DNA of 51,599 nt from Verrucomicrobiota bacterium (lineage in GTDB: Bacteria > Verrucomicrobiota > Verrucomicrobiia > Verrucomicrobiales > DEV007). The notes below the pieces were generated by a model, which searched no databases, was not told the DNA's origin, and was given only the letters and a program-made list of their open reading frames with translations. The translations under genes were made by a program, and so were the position numbers. Of the stretch, positions 47,397 through 51,599 are shown piece after piece. How positions within the stretch are numbered: position 1 is the stretch's first letter; the number at the start of each line of letters is the position of its first letter. Location of the stretch: positions 1 to 51,599 of the forward strand of contig JAGWVU010000033.1 in the NCBI GenBank assembly GCA_018970725.1, given 5' to 3'.

Positions 47397-50300
47397 TCAT
47401 CGCCCTTCTTCCGACAAAAGAGCCTGCAACCTCCGGCCGGCCGCCTCCGGACTGGCGGTTCCCCTGGCGATCAACGCGTAAGCTGCAGGCACGAGAAAGA
47501 GAGTCACCAAGGTGGCCAGGGAGACGCCGTAGACAATCACCACCCCCACGACCATCCGGGTCTCCGCTCCGGCTCCGTGACTCAACATCAGGGGCAGGGC
47601 ACCCACCACCGTCGCCAGAGCAGTCATCACGATCGGACGCAGGCGTTGGGTCGAAGCCTCCAGAACCGCCTCGGCGAACGGAACGCCCTCGTCCCGGAGC
47701 TGGTTGATGAATTCCACGATCAGGATGCCGTTCTTGGCCGCCAACCCGATCAACATGATCAGGCCGATCTGGCTGTAGATGCTCTGGTTCAGCCCCATGA
47801 CCTGAAGACCGAGCAGCGCCCCGGCCACAGCCACCGGGACGGAAAGCATGATGGTCAGGGGATGAATGAAGCTCTCGAACTGCGCCGCCAGGACCAGAAA
47901 GGCCACCAGCAACGCCAGCCCGAAGACCAGATTCCCACTGCTCGAACTGTCCTTCAGCTTGAGCGCATTCCCCTTGTAACCAATCACCGCGCTTGGGGGC
48001 AACTCCGTCCGGATCAAGTCCTCGAGCCATTCAATCGCCTCCCCGAGGCTGTATCCCTGAGCGAGATCGCAATCGAACGTGATCGAACGCATCCGATTGT
48101 AGCGGTTCAAGGTTCCGGAATCGGCGAACTCCCTGATCGTGACCAAGTTGGCCAAGGGAACGAGTTGCCCCGTCCGCTCGCTCCTCACCTGAACGTTGTT
48201 GAGATCGAACGGACTTTGTTTGTCAGCGTAGGCCCCTTCCACCAGCACGTCGTATTCCTCTCCCTCGTGAACGAACGTGGTCACCCGGCGACTTCCCAAC
48301 AAAGTCTCCAAGGTCCGCCCGATCGCGGCACTTGAGACCCCGAGGTCGGCCGCACGATCCCGGTCGATGCTGACACTGACTTGCGGCTTGGTATCCCGGT
48401 AATCACAATCCAACCCGATGAGCTTCGGATTTGCCTTGGCCTTCTCCAGGATCACATCCCGCCACACCGCCAATTCCTCGAAAGTGGGCCCTCCCACCAC
48501 CAACTCGAGACTTTTGTTCAGTCCCCGGGTCAGGCCCTGGCGCATGATGACCGCCGTCTTCACCCCGGGCAGATCCGCCACCCGGGCACGGACTTCATCG
48601 AGAATGACGAATCCGTTGCGGCGCTTCCCAAAGTCCGCCAGAGTCACCACGCCGATCCCCTCGTTGTAAACATCCCCGCCGAAAAAGGACCGCGGCGCGC
48701 GCACGAGGACCCGGGTGGCTTCCCCCGTCTCTTCGTTGAGATACATGATCCGGTCCTCCAACTGGTCCAGCGCCCGCATTGTGTAATTGAACGTCGACCC
48801 CGGCGGACCGGTCGCCGTCACAAAAAAAGAACCGCGATCCTCACGGGGAGTGAACTCGGTGGGAACGGCACGCAAGAGCCACACACACCAGGCGATCATC
48901 CCGCCCGCCAACGGCACCGCCAGCCACGGAGCGCGCAGCAGGAGCCCCAGGAGAAACCGGTAAAAGCCGCGCAACGCTTCAAACCCCCGGTCCAGCCCCT
49001 TCGTGATCCAGGACGCCCGCCCGTGATCCGCCAAGACCTTGGAAGCCAACATCGGGGACAACGTCAGCGCGACAAAGCCCGAAAACCCCACGGAGACCGC
49101 CAGCGTGATCGCAAACTCGGTGAAGAGCCGCCCCGTCTCACCCGGCATGAACGTGATCGGCACAAAGACCGCCAGCAACACCAAGGTCGTCGCCACCACC
49201 GCGAACCCCACCTGCCGGGTGCCGAGAAAGGCCGCCACCATGGCGTTCTCACCTTTTTCGATCCGCCGGTGAATGTTCTCGAGGACGACGATCGCGTCAT
49301 CGACGACCAACCCGATGGCCAGCACCAAGGCGAGCATGGTCAACGTGTTGATGGAGAAGCCCAGGGCGTCGAGCGCCAAAAAAGTGGCCATCACCGAAAC
49401 CGGGACCGCGACCATCGGGACAAGCACGGCCCGCAGACTTCCCAGAAAGAGATAGATGATGACAATCACCAGAACCACCGCCAGCCCGAGGGTGCGCCAT
49501 ACCTCCCGGAGAGATTCCTCGATGAACACGGACAGGTCGTAACTCTGCTCCAGCTTCATGCCCGGCGGCAGCGTGAGCCGGACCCGACCGGCCTCTTCCC
49601 GGGTCGCCCGGGCGACATCGAGCGTATTCGACTGGGACTGCCGGACAATCCCGATCGAGATCATCTGCACGCGGTTGCCTCGGAAGGCATTGCGGGGCTC
49701 CGCCGCTCCCAGTTCCACCCGGGCCACCTCCCCGAGGCGCACCTGATACCCGTTGGCCCCTCGCGCCACGACCAACCTCTCGAAGTCCGCCGGGGTCCGA
49801 TACTCCCGGGTGAGCCGGACCGTGAACTGCCGGTCCAGGGATTGCACCGTGCCTGCCGGAGGATCGACGTTCTCCCGGCGCAACGCTTCCTCCACATCAG
49901 CGACCGTCAACTGCCGCGCCGCCAACGCCTCCCGGTCCACCCAAACCCGCAGCGCGTAGCGGCTCCCTCCCGATACCCGCACCCGGCCCACTCCCGGCAA
50001 TCGGGAAAAACGATCCACCAGATACCGCTCCGCGTAGTCCGTCAGGGCAATCGGATCCAACCGGTCACTTGTCAGATTGAGATACATCAGAATTTCGGCC
50101 CCGGCCTCGGTCTTGCCCACCTGGGGGGCCTCCACTTCCTCCGGCAGATTGGCGATGACCGGCGCGATCGCTTCGCGGATGTCGTTCGCCGCCGCGTCCA
50201 AATCCCGTTCCAAGGCAAATTCCACCGTGATCGTCGATTGCCCGTCGATGCTCTCCGAGGAGATGTTCTTGATCGCCTCGACCTGATTGATCCGGTCCTC

Positions 50301-50501
50301 CAACGGCTGGGTGATCCGCCTCTCCACCACCGAAGCCGAGGCCCCCCGATACTGGGTCTCCACCGTCACCACCGGCGGCTCGATGTCCGGATATTCACGG
50401 ACCTGAAGCCGCGTGAAACTGACGATCCCGAAAGCGATCAGGAGCAGATTCAACACGGTGGCAAGCACCGGACGCCGGATGGAAGTGTCGGAAAGCCACA
50501 T
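47397..50501 (-). CDS. RND efflux permease, HAE1 type
   Basis: This 1034-residue inner-membrane proton-driven transporter starts MWLSDTSIRRPVLATVLNLL. It has two periplasmic porter regions and 12 predicted membrane spans. The fourth membrane helix reads LALVLAIGLVVDDAIVVLEN with the paired aspartates of multidrug (HAE1) pumps; heavy-metal (HME) pumps usually carry a different motif there. Near the end the helix around MLIGLAAKNGILIVEFINQL has the conserved lysine/asparagine of AcrB-type pumps. It is therefore probably a drug or hydrophobic-compound exporter, despite lying beside metal-sensing genes. The adaptor gene precedes it by 12 bp and the outer membrane factor follows. Confidence 0.94.
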   Translation of the reverse strand: MWLSDTSIRRPVLATVLNLLLIAFGIVSFTRLQVREYPDIEPPVVTVETQYRGASASVVERRITQPLEDRINQVEAIKNISSESIDGQSTITVEFALERDLDAAANDIREAIAPVIANLPEEVEAPQVGKTEAGAEILMYLNLTSDRLDPIALTDYAERYLVDRFSRLPGVGRVRVSGGSRYALRVWVDREALAARQLTVADVEEALRRENVDPPAGTVQSLDRQFTVRLTREYRTPADFERLVVARGANGYQVRLGEVARVELGAAEPRNAFRGNRVQMISIGIVRQSQSNTLDVARATREEAGRVRLTLPPGMKLEQSYDLSVFIEESLREVWRTLGLAVVLVIVIIYLFLGSLRAVLVPMVAVPVSVMATFLALDALGFSINTLTMLALVLAIGLVVDDAIVVLENIHRRIEKGENAMVAAFLGTRQVGFAVVATTLVLLAVFVPITFMPGETGRLFTEFAITLAVSVGFSGFVALTLSPMLASKVLADHGRASWITKGLDRGFEALRGFYRFLLGLLLRAPWLAVPLAGGMIAWCVWLLRAVPTEFTPREDRGSFFVTATGPPGSTFNYTMRALDQLEDRIMYLNEETGEATRVLVRAPRSFFGGDVYNEGIGVVTLADFGKRRNGFVILDEVRARVADLPGVKTAVIMRQGLTRGLNKSLELVVGGPTFEELAVWRDVILEKAKANPKLIGLDCDYRDTKPQVSVSIDRDRAADLGVSSAAIGRTLETLLGSRRVTTFVHEGEEYDVLVEGAYADKQSPFDLNNVQVRSERTGQLVPLANLVTIREFADSGTLNRYNRMRSITFDCDLAQGYSLGEAIEWLEDLIRTELPPSAVIGYKGNALKLKDSSSSGNLVFGLALLVAFLVLAAQFESFIHPLTIMLSVPVAVAGALLGLQVMGLNQSIYSQIGLIMLIGLAAKNGILIVEFINQLRDEGVPFAEAVLEASTQRLRPIVMTALATVVGALPLMLSHGAGAETRMVVGVVIVYGVSLATLVTLFLVPAAYALIARGTASPEAAGRRLQALLSEEGR

Positions 50502-50513
50502 GCCGGACTAGGT

Positions 50514-51599
50514 TCAGGGCTTGGATCGCTCCGGGTTCAAGGGCGCGACCGGCCCCTCGTATTCTCCCGCGAGCCGGATGGCGGAACCGTCGAGCAACCC
50601 CACCAACCCATCCGTGACCACCCGGGTCCCCTTCCCAAGTCCCCGGAGAACCTCGACGGCCCCGGGCACGCGCCGCCCCGTCTCGATCTCGATGAGCTTG
50701 GCCACCGGCGCCGCAGGAGTCCCGTCCACGATGAACACGTGGGTCCGCGCCCCCATCGGAACCAAGGCCCGCTCGGGAATCGAGAGCGAATGCCGCGGTT
50801 CCAATTGCAACTCCACCATCGTCAGCATCCCGGGCCGCAGAACCAACTCCGGGTTCGGCACCTCCGCCCGGGCTTCCACGGAGCGCGTCACCGGATCCAG
50901 CCTCGTGTCGAGATGCTTGACCCGTCCCTTGAACTCCCGGTGCTTCAGAGATTCCGTGGTCGCGATGATCTCCGTCCCCGCGCGGACCGACCCGAGCATC
51001 GTCTCCGGAATCCCGAAATCGATCTTCACCACATCGATCTTGTCGATCGTTGTGATGACCGTCCCCGGAGAAACGAGGGCCCCGACACTGATCCGCCGCA
51101 GCCCGAGCCAACCATCAAATGGCGCCACGACCCTCCGGTCCGCCAGCTTTGCCTCGGCCTCGCGAATTTTCTGTTTCGCGATGTCCGCCAAGGTGCGCCT
51201 TTCGGCCAACCGGGCTTCCGCCGCCGCCCCCTCCGCCACCAAACCGCCGAGGCGACCGATCTCCCGTTCCTCCTCGGCCAGCACCGATTGGGCGGAAGCC
51301 AAAAGCGCCGCTTCCTCCGCATTGCCCAGTTGCGCCAGAATCTGGCCTTTCCGCACCTGCTGACCGTCCTCGAAGAAAAGACCGGTCACGGTTTCGGTCA
51401 CGTTGGAACTGATGTCACTGCTTTCGTCCGCGTTGACCGTTCCGATGACACGCAAGGGAAGGGCGAAGTCCCCGTGCCCAACCGTGGCCGTCTTCACCGG
51501 AGCGGGCGGACGCACCGTCTTCATAGGAGCGGCTTCCTCTTCCGGTCCGCACGCCGGCATCCAGGCCCCCAGCAAGGGCAGCAAAAGACGAAATCTGAA
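50514..51599 (-). CDS. RND pump membrane fusion (adaptor) protein, partial
   Basis: 361 residues are visible; the reading frame stays open to the window edge, so the true start probably lies just outside. The N-terminus reads FRFRLLLPLLGAWMPACGPE, a lipoprotein-type signal with its cysteine in MPAC. After it come a lipoyl/hairpin region (FFEDGQQVRKGQILAQLGNA, then an Ala/Glu-rich hairpin) and DRRVVAPFDGWLGLRRISVG. The beta-barrel (VKIDFGIPETMLGSVRAGTE) and membrane-proximal domains follow. This is the periplasmic adaptor linking the permease to the outer membrane channel. A TTG at 51584 could serve as a start but would cut the signal short. It is the first gene of the pump operon. Confidence 0.9.
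   Translation of the reverse strand, partial: FRFRLLLPLLGAWMPACGPEEEAAPMKTVRPPAPVKTATVGHGDFALPLRVIGTVNADESSDISSNVTETVTGLFFEDGQQVRKGQILAQLGNAEEAALLASAQSVLAEEEREIGRLGGLVAEGAAAEARLAERRTLADIAKQKIREAEAKLADRRVVAPFDGWLGLRRISVGALVSPGTVITTIDKIDVVKIDFGIPETMLGSVRAGTEIIATTESLKHREFKGRVKHLDTRLDPVTRSVEARAEVPNPELVLRPGMLTMVELQLEPRHSLSIPERALVPMGARTHVFIVDGTPAAPVAKLIEIETGRRVPGAVEVLRGLGKGTRVVTDGLVGLLDGSAIRLAGEYEGPVAPLNPERSKP

Noticed and set aside
45940-48030. A 696-residue version of the outer membrane factor starting at 48030
   Set aside because: The upstream part lies within the RND permease gene in another frame and has no homology-like pattern; a normal lipoprotein signal starts at 47364.

Overview
The window reads as a chromosomal segment of a G+C-rich member of the Verrucomicrobiota (PVC superphylum). 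The clues are a secreted protein with the N-terminal dehydrogenase-like, HEAT-like and CxxCH haem domains typical of Planctomycetes/Verrucomicrobia (31010-34426), the tail of a second such protein at the left edge, LL-diaminopimelate aminotransferase (dapL), a secreted sulfatase, SGNH hydrolases and FG-GAP proteins. No insertion sequence, phage, integrase or CRISPR array was seen.

Left third (1-15.5 kb, almost all minus strand): a conserved information-processing block. In transcription order it is tRNA-Thr(GGT), tuf, tRNA-Trp(CCA), secE, nusG, rplK, rplA, rplJ, rplL, rpoB, rpoC, a PduO-type cobalamin adenosyltransferase and queA. A strong intrinsic terminator follows tuf. A second hairpin plus U-tract follows rplL, and an unusually long (661 bp) non-coding leader precedes rpoB.

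Middle (15.6-40.7 kb): housekeeping and surface or saprotrophic genes in short runs. These are a YmdB-type phosphoesterase, a cell-wall amidase with an epimerase, an FG-GAP repeat protein divergent from a TerC-family protein, and a minus-strand run sulfatase-dapL-FHA/coiled coil-MBL hydrolase. Then come a translationally coupled pair of secreted proteins of unknown function, an AsmA-like protein, a three-gene ATGA-coupled unit (SGNH hydrolase, SGNH-like protein, haem-domain protein), an orphan secretin behind an AT-rich promoter region, an exported aldose epimerase, and an SDR protein lacking the usual catalytic pair.

Right part (40.9-51.6 kb): the most unusual region. A plus-strand run of six closely spaced or overlapping genes encodes a YebC-family protein, a short membrane protein with anti-sigma topology, a CnrX-like periplasmic metal sensor, an ECF sigma factor, a TonB-dependent receptor and a ZnuA-like binding protein. 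The three regulators match the cnrY-cnrX-cnrH order of nickel/cobalt resistance systems, and all five metal ligands known for CnrX are present at the same spacing. Yet the module leads into an outer-membrane receptor plus a degenerate metal-binding protein instead of a heavy-metal efflux pump. A convergent tripartite RND pump (outer membrane factor, HAE1-type permease, adaptor) fills the right edge; its adaptor gene runs off the window.

Coordinates and motifs were read directly from the sequence. Family assignments rest on recognised motifs, not on database searches.
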